A stretch of DNA of 20,000 bases from Halisarca cf. caerulea. Lineage: Eukaryota > Porifera > Demospongiae > Chondrillida > Halisarcidae. The notes beneath the pieces were generated by a model. That model searched no databases, was not told the origin of the DNA, and was given only the letters and a program-made list of their open reading frames with translations. Positions 1 to 10,400 of the stretch are shown piece by piece; position 1 is the stretch's first letter; every line of letters starts with the position of its first letter. Made by a program: the position numbers and the translations under genes. The stretch lies in assembly GCA_963170055.1 (NCBI GenBank), contig CAUJGJ010000313.1, positions 3,126,701 through 3,146,700 on the forward strand, given 5' to 3'.

Positions 1-981
1 AACCCCTGATTACACATTGTCATCAGGGATGGTGGGGCAGTTGGCATTATATATGCGCAGTACGTCCCGCATGCATAATATATATTATATATACTGCATG
101 CATGCATACATGAAATAAATTAGAGTATAATATAATAAAACTGTAATTATATAGCTAGGACCCACACATGTATAATTAATTAATATGTATTCAGTCCATA
201 CACATGCATATATTATATAATGTGAAATTGATATAATTATATATATAATATATTATATGCATGCGTATACCCATGCATGCATATGTATACGTAATTATAA
301 TTATGCATGTAACGCGCTGTGGCAGTTATATATAGCTATATGTAGAACTGCAGTTCGAGCTATATACATGCAGCACATGTGCACGATTAAATAATATAAT
401 GATAATAATATAATAGCACTCCAATCGCATGTGCATGTGCTACATATATGCACGCGTGGCTAGGCATAATTATTATTGCTATAGCTAGCTGTATACGTAA
501 TTGTTTGCCGCCTTTTTCGGCTTCAATTGGCTATAACGTTATAACTGCATTGTTCTTTGTCTACGCAACAAACTTAAAGATGTCCGACTCCAAGGGGAAC
601 CTGTGGGATCGGGTGGATGAAGCTGTGGGATATGATACTGCAATGTATATTATTATATATAATATTATATAACATTATTATTACTGAAATAAAGAATTTA
701 ACACTATTAAAACTGCATGCATAACAATGTAAAGAAGAGTCTGCTAAATTACAATAAACAAAATTAATACTGCATGCATCCAAATAATAATAATAAAATT
801 CCATTGAATGTGCACAATACTGTGCCGCACAAGTTACATGTTACATATAACAATAGAATTATTGCTATAAGACTTAATTGTGTATAATATGTGCAAATCA
901 AAAGTAAAGACAAATTGCATGACTGAATACGTTTCACTCGATTCTGTCAGTCTGCTCCATATGAGACAACACATGACTGAG
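1..981. other. AT-rich non-coding flank
   Basis: The stretch is very AT-rich, with alternating TA runs and many TGCATG/GCATGC palindromes. A 100-base patch around 570-645 is less AT-rich and is open on the plus strand. AATAAA hexamers follow on that strand at about 687 and 752. That could be the last exon of a convergent gene, but I recognise no protein family and no clear splice acceptor. The 3' UTR of the ANKAR gene must also lie here (minus strand, below 982). I found no canonical AATAAA for it. Confidence 0.5.
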
Positions 982-1226
982 TTACCTAGCAACAAGAGGC
1001 TCTTTACCAGTTTTAGAGGAGCGCTGGAGTTTCTTCTTGTCATCAAGAGAAGGTAGCTGCAATTTTCTTTTCATGAGCGGCCCTGTTCCAGCTAACAGGG
1101 AGGATGTGTTGACCAACACAACTGCGGAACGTCGTTTTATTAGCCTTCGTTGCTGTTCAGTCTCTTCTACATAATTCAGAGCACTCAGTGTAGCCTCCAT
1201 GCGCTGACTACTGGTCTTGATGAAGC
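982..1226 (-). CDS. ANKAR: ANKAR terminal coding exon 3 (245 bases)
   Basis: The acceptor is ...TGCAG at 1231-1227. The first two bases, GC, complete a Ser codon with the A left by exon 2. The exon encodes a charged tail with a likely short helix (EATLSALNYVEETEQQRRLI) and lysine-rich segments (IKRR, DDKKK). It stops with TAG at 984-982. I do not recognise this tail as a named domain. Confidence 0.65.
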
Positions 1227-1276
1227 CTGCACAGAAAGGTCACACGTGAATAGACACATATACGTAGCTATGAAGG

Positions 1277-1349
<73 letters not shown>

Positions 1350-2924
1350 CATGCGTGTGCATGTGTGTGAGTGTGTGTATGTATATTTTTTCTCGCTTTA
1401 GAAGTGTAGGTATTGCTTCAAAACCTACAAAAGGCACTTCGCGCTAACAATCGGAGCTCACTGGCGAAAGATGAGACCTCTGGACCCTTCGTGGCGACCT
1501 GTAGCCCAGTTCGAAAAAACGACGAGAAGAATAAGAAGAAGAAGAAGAATAAGAATAATCTTAAAATGGTACTGGTGTTGCGTAGCCATACATTTTCGTC
1601 TAAAATTGCAAAGTTCTTTAAAGAAATTGGCCTACGAAGGGTTTTAACTACTTCATCTTATAGCTAGTGTGTCAAAAGGTACCAATATCACTTTTAAATG
1701 TTACTAACTGTATTGCATCGTTAGTTTTCAGACGAAAACAAAATTTGCGCTAATGTATGGCGGCCATGTTTTTTCCGTGTCAATCCTACATATGGAGTAC
1801 TACCGTACTCCATAATACCAGTGTGTGGTAATGGTAATTAGTAATTGTAAAAGTGTAATTAGGTATAGTACATTTGCTGGAATTGGTAAACTAAATCTAA
1901 TTGTAATGGAGCTGTTTCAGTCTCAAAGTAGTCTGGCTGGCCAGACTAGTCTCAGAGCAGTCATAATGGTACAGTAATTAGTATTCTTTTGCTATTCGAT
2001 TCACATTACACAATTACCACGCAACTACTGTGATGAATATCTTTCATACCTGTGGATGTATTTCTCCTCATTTTGAGGTAGATGTGGTTAGTTTGAGGCT
2101 ATGTCATATGCTACAATAAGTATGTACATTGACTTGTTGAAGTGGCAAAATGTCACTACAAATATAAAATGTCGGTTAGGTGTAGTAACTTCTGCACACA
2201 TCCAGGAACACATCTGTAATTTGTAATTGTAAAGGTGAGATGATGACCCACTGCAGCCACTAAACTGATTTGAATTTGATGAAATTTGATCGTGTGTGTG
2301 TGATCGAGTGTGTGGAAAAATCATATACAGAAGTATCCACATATGCTTACTTGCAAATATTTTTGACTCGGCAAAAGTTGAGGAATTACTATGAATGACA
2401 CTGCTCATCTTCCTGGGGCTCTGTCCAACTGGTATTCCTCCATACTTCTGCAGACTACACACACAAGGAAAGACACCCACTGACATCAGCAGCTCAGTAT
2501 AAGATTATACATACGTACGTACACACTAAATTTATGAAGCAAATTTGGTTTTAATTGGCCATGATTCAAGTCAAAAGGGAATAATCATGATAATCATTCA
2601 AGTTTTACTGATATACATACATGCTGTGGAATCTCCGAATAAAGGACAGTTCAGGGTAGCCTCTTTTGTCCTTTGTAAGGAGTTTGTCCTCTTTGGGAGG
2701 GTAAAAAATGTGCGTACATATGTACGTACGTATGTATTGGAGCTATAGGGAGAAAAAAACAGTTTGGGACCTCAAGCTGTGTCCTTTGTAGAGAAGCTGT
2801 CCTTATTTGAAAGTGTACCCTAACCTGAGCAAATCAGAATACCTGATATTGGGGGTATACTAAATGTAGAATACGTACATCAGCTTGTGAAATGGAAAGA
2901 GGCTGAAAACAGCACAAGCCCTGG

Positions 2925-2993
<69 letters not shown>

Positions 2994-5900
2994 CATAGAT
3001 AATACAAACACACGCACGCACACACAACATATCAACATAAGCATGTTATGTCTCACTTCAGAGCAGGCAATCCATCTCTCTGTGCATCTTTCCACATACT
3101 CAGAAACACTGGACAGACTTTCTTGTGGTAGAGGCTATCCATGAAGAGCGGATAAAGGTTTGGTGCATCCCTGAATGCAGTCAGAATCAACCTCCTGCCA
3201 ATGTGACTGTACGACAGGTATCCCAGGACTGTTGCTGCTCCTCTCATAACTGGCTCATTTTGACACTGGAGACAGGTAATCATTACATCCACGCCACCTG
3301 CTCCTACAATGACCTGCGGCAAACCATCGTAACTGTGAGCCAAGCGTCCAAGGTACTCACAGCAAAGAATCCTGGTTTCCTCGTTCTCCGACCAAGCCAA
3401 GTGAACTAGCAGCTTGATTCCTTGCACACAAGCCTGCCCAGATGAAATGCCAGTCAGGAGTTTACAAAGAACCGTAATCTGAAAGGCAGCCGAACCTTGC
3501 TGTTCTTCATTGCTTCCCACTAGCAGAGGGTCGTAACAGGCATAATCAATCCTCCCCAGTTTCAAATACTGTTGCAGCATTGCGGGATTGTTGTACACAA
3601 AAACAGATATAGCCTCCCCGCCTACCAGCCTAACACTGGGGTCTGTAGATATTGTAAAAGCAAACACCTTCCGGATATCAAAATCTTTGTCACTTTTGAG
3701 CACTTGTTGGTTGTCCTGTGACAAAAGACAGAGTTTGGCAAGCACGCAAGCAGATTTGGCTCTAACAAGATCAGATTCGTGATTGTTCATGATCTGAACC
3801 ATGAGGGGAATCCCATTCATATTGTGTACCGTTTTCTGAATGTGAGCATTAGGTACCAGTGCTGCCTTGGTGAGTAGGGTGGCCAAGCAATGAAGCATGC
3901 AAAGATTCACTCGCTCTGAAGCATAGCTGCGGAGTATATGTATAAGCTGAGTGACCCCGCCCACTTGGAATATAGTCTCTTGATGTTGTCCCATTTCACT
4001 GGCCAGGGCTCCAAGAGCCTCTCCACAGATGTAGTCCAGTACCTCGCTGCCCAGTCCAACTGTGTCAACAAGACAGCTTATGTCCATCTTGAGAGCAATC
4101 ACTCGCTTGTCAGCCAGACTTCCAGAAGCAATAGCCCACAGTGCAGACGCACTCCTGATCTTCACATCAATGTTGGCCATTTTAAGGAGTCGGACTAAGA
4201 GAGAAATACACACGTCGTCCCTGAAGAAGTACTGCTGACAGCTGTGGTTCTTGTTGGTGATGCATTCAATGGCCAGGGCAGCATTGGTGTGTACAGAAAA
4301 ATCGGGCTCTTTCAGAAGATTACAAAGTGGAACTTTACAGCGACTATTAACAGCTTGAACTTGATTCTGTTTCTCCCCCTTGACAATGATGCTCAGAGTG
4401 TGAGCAGCACAAGCAGTGATACACGGCTTAGCTGCATTCAGCAGTTGAACAAGAGATGGTAGGCAGTCTTCTTCTACGATCGTCACTTGATTCTTTCTGT
4501 GGTCCCGGGCAAGTATGGCAAGAGCAGCACACGCATACAAAACTACATCATTTGATTCTGATTTCAAGAGAGCTTTGAGCAAAGGCACAGCACCTTCATC
4601 TGCAGCCTCAGTCTGCTTGTCCTTCATCATGAGGTCGCAGAGCAGTATGCAGGCACACGACTGGACACTGTCGTGAGGTGAATTCAGAAGCCTGACAACA
4701 TGTGAAACAGCATCGGCTTTGATCATGTCTTCGCAAATTGTGTCAAAATTGGAGATGTTCCGGAGAACTTGGGAGGAAAGTGACTGAAGATCCTCATTCT
4801 CTTTGAGGAGCTTGACTAGAGGCTGGACTAGTTCATAGTCGTGCACAAGAGTGTGTTGCTCTGGTCCACACTTCGTTAGGGGATCTAGAACAAGGGCAGC
4901 AGCTTTCACCGCCCCACTACGCACATCTTCTTCCAGCATATCCTTCAGTGTGGTCCAAACCATGTCTTTTGCAGCAGGAAGGTCCTTTAGAAAGAGAAGA
5001 ATGTCAATCAGGCAACGAAATGTTGCAAGACGGACACAATTTTCCCCCTTTGTACTGGTAGCCAGAATGTCTGCTCCACTCTTCACAAGCATCTTCACTG
5101 TATCCAACCCTCCAGTGGTAACACTCAGAAGGAGAGGTGTCAGGCCGAGTTTGTCATTGGTGGTCGCATCCAGACAAGTGGGATCGCAGTGCAGGAGGAA
5201 TTGAATGACAGATGGATTGTTGTGATAGGCAGCATAGTGCACGGGAGCCCATCCTCTATCATCAAATTCTGTCATTGAGCATCCAACAGTAAGAAGGCAC
5301 AAGAGGGTGTCAGGACGTCCAGTTTGAGCAGCTAGATGCACGGGTGTTCCCTGTTGCCCCTCGGGGCAATTTGGAATCTGATACCTGACGTTTGGATCAC
5401 AACCCGATCCAATGAGCTGCCCCATGATTCCGTCTCTTCCACTGACAGTAGCATAGTGGATGAAGGCAAGGTTGTCCTCTGTGAGTTTGTTGAGTCGTGC
5501 GTTTGTGCATCTCCTAAGCAAGGCGGTGGTCGGTGCTGTCAGTCCATGCTCTATGGACGCCTGCAGGGCCACATTAACACCCTTTATCTTGTATGCTTTC
5601 TTAGGACCTAGAGCCTTGTAGAAATACTCTTGAATGCGGGCATCAGTGAGGAAAGGGAGATGAGTAGCAGACGTCTTCAATTCATGCTGCATTGCATGCA
5701 CCCAGGCTGGAAGTCTGGGGGACTTGGGATAAAATTCCTCCACTTGAAAAAGCAAAAGGCAGTACTGCTTATCATTGATTGATACACACGATTTGAGAAC
5801 AAAGTCTTCTTCTTTCGCATTACTTTCCCTTGCTTGACCAAGCAAAGTTTGGTAGCGGGATTCCCACTCGGAGGATAACGAATCTACCACCCAGTGTTGC

Positions 5901-7081
5901 TTGTAGAACTGAATACTGCTGTTAAGATGCGCATACTGATAGTTTGCAGGTGGTGTCCAACGCGAATCCTCAGACGGTACAAGTGGAGGTATGTTCTTCT
6001 CAGTATGGAGCCTGTCCACACCTGGGCCTGGGAAGAGTTTGGATTTCTTGATAATGCGGTGCTGCTTTTTCAGCGTCACCAGAAGGGGAATCAAATGGCA
6101 GACAAAACTTAGTAAATCCATTTCATGACAAATTGACGCTTTTAATTGAAGCCTTGATTTTACAAAGTCTCTCACACGCTGAAGGTACTGCTGGAGTAAT
6201 GAAAACTTGTTACTCTCAATTGGTGTAGAAAGTGATGCAAAATCAGACTCGATGTCCCATTCCACGTCCACCACAAGCATCTTCTGGTGCTGTTTGAAGG
6301 AAACTGGGGAGAGAACCAGAGACAGGCTGATTTGCTTCAGGAGGTCTCGGAAGACTTCTCTACTGTGACTTTTCACTCTTGTAGAGTGTATCTCCTCTGT
6401 GGTGGATCTCTTTGGAATATCTCTGTTTGCCAGAGTGTGGTCAACTCCAAACTGAGGGTTTCGGGGGAAGAAAACCTCAGCATCTTTGTAAAGGCCTTCT
6501 CCCAGCTCAGGATCCTCCTTCATGCTCACAAGACCACAATCTTTCAGCAGATCCACTGGATCAGTCTTGGCGCTCATGGACCTCCAAGATCCAATAGCCT
6601 TGCTATGCTTCTCCTTTGGTATGGTGTTCCCATGAATCAAGCTCTCAACGTAGTATCCCACGGACAGCAGAGCTGTTCCGGTTAACGTGTTGGTGTAGGC
6701 TGATGGAAGAACACACGTAGAGGTACCGTCATGATTTGGCTCGAATTTCAGAGAAGGGAGCTGATTGAAGACGTAAATACCTGTCACAAGTTCCCTGGCA
6801 ATTTGGTGGAATTCAACAATAGATAGGCATTCTTGTATTTCGTATGGTAGAACAAGGAGAAGTTCGTCTGCAGTAGAAAACGGCTTGAGGTCGCGAATGA
6901 AACCGTTGGGAAGACGCGGAGTTCCGTCGACGTTGTTGGCGGTCGAAAGCAACCAATCAGATTTGAAGTGTGCAAACGCGTGATGAAGTTCTTCCTTCGT
7001 CTCGGTACGATCGAAACGCTCAAAGAAAGCTGCTGCTTCTTTCTGGCATTCGATCGAAGAATCTGTCCCTCCCTTTTTCAT
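982..7081 (-). CDS. ANKAR: Ankyrin and armadillo repeat-containing protein, three exons
   Basis: The coding join on the minus strand is 7081-3057, 2454-2351, 1226-982, or 4374 bases and 1457 residues. Residues 1-500 have no repeat I can assign. Ankyrin repeats cover about 535-690 (TPVHLAAQTG at 579, WAPVHYAAYH at 611, LTPLLLSV at 647). Armadillo-type helical repeats run from about 745 to 1340. This ankyrin-then-armadillo order is the signature of the ANKAR family; the human protein is of similar length (about 1430). The family is a probable protein-interaction scaffold whose function is poorly defined. The long exon reads on to a TGA at 3055-3053, but that stop overlaps a donor (AA|GTGAGA). 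Splicing there skips the stop and adds 116 residues, rich in Lys, Arg and Ser. Both junctions keep frame (phase 2 then phase 1). The start is the first ATG of the open frame. The gene is divergent from ARPC2. Confidence 0.88.
1278..1382. repeat. (GT)n microsatellite in ANKAR intron 2
   Basis: A pure GT run covers 1278-1345, followed by an interrupted GT/GC/AT tail to about 1382. On the transcribed strand this is a CA-rich tract about 50 bases before the terminal exon's acceptor. Confidence 0.97.
1529..1562. repeat. GAA/AAG purine-rich simple repeat
   Basis: An imperfect (AAG)n/(AATAAG)n tract lies within ANKAR intron 2, between the GT microsatellite and the 67-base repeat. It may be the tail of a retroelement, but I see no coding remnant to support that. 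Confidence 0.8.
1750..1816. repeat. 67-base dispersed repeat, copy 1 (hairpin-bearing)
   Basis: It begins CTAATGTATGGCGGCCATG and ends in a perfect 10-base inverted repeat, TATGGAGTAC / GTACTCCATA, with a four-base loop TACC. The same 67 bases occur at 16607-16673 with one C/G difference. Confidence 0.9.
2351..2454 (-). CDS. ANKAR: ANKAR coding exon 2 (104 bases)
   Basis: The exon is preceded on the minus strand by a pyrimidine-rich tract ending in TAG (AG at 2456-2455). It is followed by a GTAAGC donor at 2350-2345. It starts in phase 2, completing an Asn codon with AA of exon 1, then reads LQKYGGIPVGQSPRKMSS and continues with no stop. It ends in phase 1. A second AG lies seven bases downstream, but using it would shift the frame. 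Confidence 0.65.
2624..2816. repeat. Degenerate CAGTG-type MITE in ANKAR intron 1
   Basis: The left end reads CTGTGGAATCTCCGAATAAA followed by GGACAG. Several inner segments repeat the TCCTTTGTA / AAGGACA theme in both orientations. The right end, reverse-complemented, gives ACTTTCAAATAAGGACAG. The length (about 193) and the GTGGAAYCTC...AAGGACA ends resemble the element at 18395-18587. Intron 1 otherwise holds a (CA)n tract. Confidence 0.4.
2928..2990. repeat. (CA)n microsatellite
   Basis: This is an uninterrupted AC dinucleotide run of about 63 bases in ANKAR intron 1. It lies about 65 bases beyond the exon 1 donor, so on the transcribed strand it reads as GU repeats just after the 5' splice site. 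Confidence 0.97.
3057..7081 (-). CDS. ANKAR: ANKAR coding exon 1 (4025 bases, ankyrin and armadillo region)
   Basis: One uninterrupted exon encodes residues 1-1341. It ends with a GTGAGA donor at 3056-3051, in phase 2. If the intron is retained, translation ends one codon later with Lys-stop, giving a 1342-residue form. The absence of introns over 4 kb contrasts with the ten small exons of neighbouring ARPC2. Confidence 0.9.
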
Positions 7082-7311
7082 AGCCTTTCTTCACACAGGA
7101 CTCTGCAACTGCAGCTAAATAAGAAAGTAACTTTAAAATAAGTTCTCAAGGTAAAGACCCCAATGTTGTCCAACCTTAGAATTCCCTGACCGTCATGGAG
7201 CATTCAGCCTTGTGTAAACAGGTTTCTGGGTCAAACATATATCCACAGACTGCTATTCACGCCGACATCTTGTTCCTTGTTGTGCTTCCATGGCAGCGGG
7301 CATCCGGTTAA

Positions 7312-7347
7312 CCCTTGAAGTCCGTCTTGAGGGACGCCCATAAAGGG
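7312..7347. repeat. Miniature TTAA-flanked palindrome
   Basis: TTAA at 7308-7311 and 7348-7351 brackets a 36-base segment that starts CCCTT and ends AAGGG. The outer inverted repeat is GTTAACCCTT / AAGGGTTAAC. PiggyBac transposons target TTAA and often have CCCTT-like ends, so this may be a minimal remnant. A chance palindrome is also possible. Confidence 0.35.
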
Positions 7348-7378
7348 TTAACTGTTTATGCCCAAGTTTGGTCATATT

Positions 7379-7386
7379 TGACGTCA
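7379..7386. promoter_or_regulatory. Palindromic CRE (TGACGTCA)
   Basis: This is an exact match to the consensus CREB/ATF site, 55 bases upstream of the ARPC2 start and eight bases from a CACGTG E-box (7394-7399). It may lie in the core promoter or in the 5' UTR. Function is inferred from the motif only. Confidence 0.4.
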
Positions 7387-7440
7387 CTCGCCTCACGTGT
7401 GGTTCTTCTTTGTCGGGGTTTGACCGAAGTCGAGAAGAAA

Positions 7441-10400
7441 ATGATTTTGCTAGAATTTCACAATAGAATTGTGGAAGAAATCCTTCTTCTTCGGCTAAAG
7501 AAGTGAGTTTACTTCTTGAGGTACTTTTCTGTGACAACATACACCCATCGAATGTGTTTTGAGAGTGACTTTTCTTACATTGTGTAGAGACGCTAAGCCG
7601 GATGGTGTGGATATCACAGCGGCAGGTAAGTACGGTATTTCTGGTGTTACTGTACCGTAATAGAATGGTGTAGTCTAGTCGAAGAGAAAGACTCTTGTTT
7701 TCCTCACTACAGATTTTGATGGAGTTCTCTTCCACGTTTCAAACCCAGACGGAGACAAGACCAAGATCAGAGTGAGTGTTCTTGCTATATAGTTTTGTGT
7801 GTCGGTATACCCGTTATACTTTCTGTTAGGCCATGTACATGGCAAGTTCCCCGTACCATAGATACTCCATGCCTCCCATACAGATTGCGTGTAACTTATC
7901 TGTAAACAATGGTTTGCGTTTTTAAGCGCTCTACCCCCTTATCGTTTTGCGTAGATACTGTTGTTTTGTGTATGATTTTTGTTACGGACCCATTTTCGAA
8001 ACAAAACTCGAGATAGTAACATCAATACAGTTCGTCAGTACAGTAATACCGCCATTTTGTCTACAACATTTTGTACACTTGCACGACCAAAACCTGTAGA
8101 GTATGTACGTACGTATTGGCTAAGTGGTCCATGCAATACCTGTTGTTCCGTAAATCTCTTTCTTCTGTATGAGTTAGCACGGGACTTGCCCCTCAGAGCA
8201 GGCAAGGTCCTAGTTATAATTTCAATTCTGATTCTGATTCTGATTTCGATTCTGACTGTACACATACGTACTTATGTGGTATACACTACACTGTGTCCCC
8301 TTCTTACCCCTCTACACTACACTACACTGTGTCCCCTTCTTACCCCTCTTATTGCAAGCACACACCACGTGCCTACTGTGTTCATGTTACCACACTTAGC
8401 CCTAGCTAGAAGGGCAACGGTCGTTTTTCCTTGCATATGATAAGCATGTGATTGTGTGTACGCATGTTCTATGTACGTGTGTGTGTACATACTGTAGTTC
8501 TATAGGTTTGACAGCGTATTTTAAGCTTTTGTTGCATATTTAGTTTTGTTGGTGACTGTAGCTGAAGGGGCATATTACATGCATGTTATGGGAGTAAACG
8601 TCTTGAAATCTCTTTCTTCTATAGGTGAGCATTTCTCTCAAGTTTTACAAGGATCTTCAGCAGTTTGGGGCAGATAAGGTGCTTGATGTTCACCTGTGCA
8701 TGCGTGTTTATATGTACGTATGTACAATGAAACCTTAAAATATGTCAAATCACTGTGAATCACGTCACCAATACCTTAACATGAGGTGTATAGGGTATTA
8801 TGTATGTTCTGGTGTACATTGATGAACTTGGCTTCATTGTGCATGAGTCTGTGTACATACGTACAGTATATGCAGTACTACACAGTGACCTGTATGTTTA
8901 TGCTTTTGTATGCAAAGCACTTGCGTCCACATGTTAGTCGTTCTGTCTTTCCTTTGCAGTTAATAAATGATGTATATGGTCCCATTTTGGTGGCTCCTGA
9001 GGAAGGTTATGACGTCTCCGTGCAGTTTGACTTGGAGAACCTACCTGACAACCCTGGTAAGGTGGTGGTGGTTGAGGTCATAATAATTGTGTGTGTGTGT
9101 GTGTAACGCGGCTAGCACCTAGGTCGTTCGCTCTACGACAGTCAGACTTCGAATCCATTCATAATTAGGCACCGCGGCACGGAGCACCAGCCCGAGCTGG
9201 GCTCCGACACCAAGAACTCCACACAGACAACACTAAACTCGAACACGTGGTCCCTCTACTCTGTTATACAACAAATACCTAGCCTATGTAACAATATAAA
9301 ATACATAAAGATATACACGTGATCCCACTGTTAATAATTAATCTACACTCAACACTTAAGTATACACACAAAGATAGCACTCTGTTACATGTGTGTGTGT
9401 GTGTGTGTGTTGAGTTGTTATCATATGTAGTGTGTGTGTGTGCGAAAGTGTTAGAGTTCATTGGTATTTTGAGCCTCTAAAACCAACGTATGGCTTTATC
9501 AGATCGTGCTTTTTTACAATGGAAACGCTTACACCCCCTAATCAAAATAGCAAAATCATTTGTTCGTCTAAACAAAACAAAAACCATCTTTAAATCTGCT
9601 GTGCAGTACATGTTTCAAAGCTAGACTCTATGTACTGTGCAATGCTGAGCAAATGAACGTACCTGCCTTCTCCACGGATTCCCATAAGGTCTCACTTGAA
9701 CTCTTTGTAACAATGAACAAATTCTGGCTCATAGCGAAGCTTTTTTCCACTGAACATCGCCTTTATCGAACGATATTGCCAAGTGCGTGCTCAATTCGCC
9801 TTCTCTTTACATGAATGATTGCGCAAGTTTGCAATTGAGTCTTGCAATCTGCGATTTGGTTGGTCAAATCTAACTGCGCTGGGATTGGTCGAAATCTCTA
9901 ATTCCAAATCCCGATCATCAATGCGTATTACTATGTATCAAGCGCAAAGCATGCGTAATTTGCTTGGTAGTCACTTCACAATATGATAGTAATACAATCA
10001 CAAATTGTCAATGTTTTTTCAATCCCTACTGTATGTAGTGTGTGTTTATATGATACTTCTCATAGAAAACCGTCCAGTTAACGGGCGATGACCGCATGAC
10101 CAACTGCCTGACTGACCGCCTGAAAAACAATTGAACGACCGTGTGACTGGCAGTGACGTTTTGCAAGAGATCAAAACACCCACTCTCTTTTCTCTGAAGA
10201 CTCTTCAAATTTGAGGAAAGAAAGTCTGAGTCGTCCGTCTCCATTGGCAATTTATCTTCTGAAATATTCGAAGCGTCTTCTTAGATCGTTGGATTGGGGC
10301 GAGTTCGTTCTAACTACCTGGAGGAATCACTTAACGACTGAAGACCACTTTTATAGCTCTAGCCCCGCTACCCGACTTTACTCATTCTGTACCTTCCACA

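Larger units (their letters stand above)
7082..7440. promoter_or_regulatory. Bidirectional ANKAR/ARPC2 intergenic region
   Basis: Only 359 bases separate the two divergent start codons, so both promoters and 5' UTRs must fit here or in unseen upstream exons. Visible sites are a full palindromic CRE (TGACGTCA, 7379-7386) and an E-box (CACGTG, 7394-7399), both close to the ARPC2 ATG. A 36-base inverted-repeat block flanked by TTAA lies at 7312-7347. I see no TATA box. Confidence 0.6.

Noticed and set aside
1240..1437. Long Val-Cys or Thr-His repeat proteins encoded by GT/CA tracts (also near 2880, 11968, 14331 and 16366)
   Set aside because: They are translations of dinucleotide microsatellites inside introns, open in several frames at once.
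1930..1947. AGTCTGGC-TG-GCCAGACT hairpin in ANKAR intron 2
   Set aside because: A perfect 8-base stem, but short and isolated. It is expected by chance in this much sequence, with no partner copy seen.
2088..2486. 132-codon minus-strand frame as a separate gene
   Set aside because: Only its middle (2454-2351) has coding character, and it is bounded by splice sites in phase with ANKAR. The rest is intronic.
7315..7440. Upstream in-frame ATG extending ARPC2 by 42 residues
   Set aside because: The ARPC2 family starts at MILLE. The extra codons cover the TTAA palindrome and the CRE, and show no family similarity.
9600..9640. Stem-loop resembling a microRNA precursor in ARPC2 intron 5
   Set aside because: The stem is only about ten pairs, too short for a microRNA hairpin.
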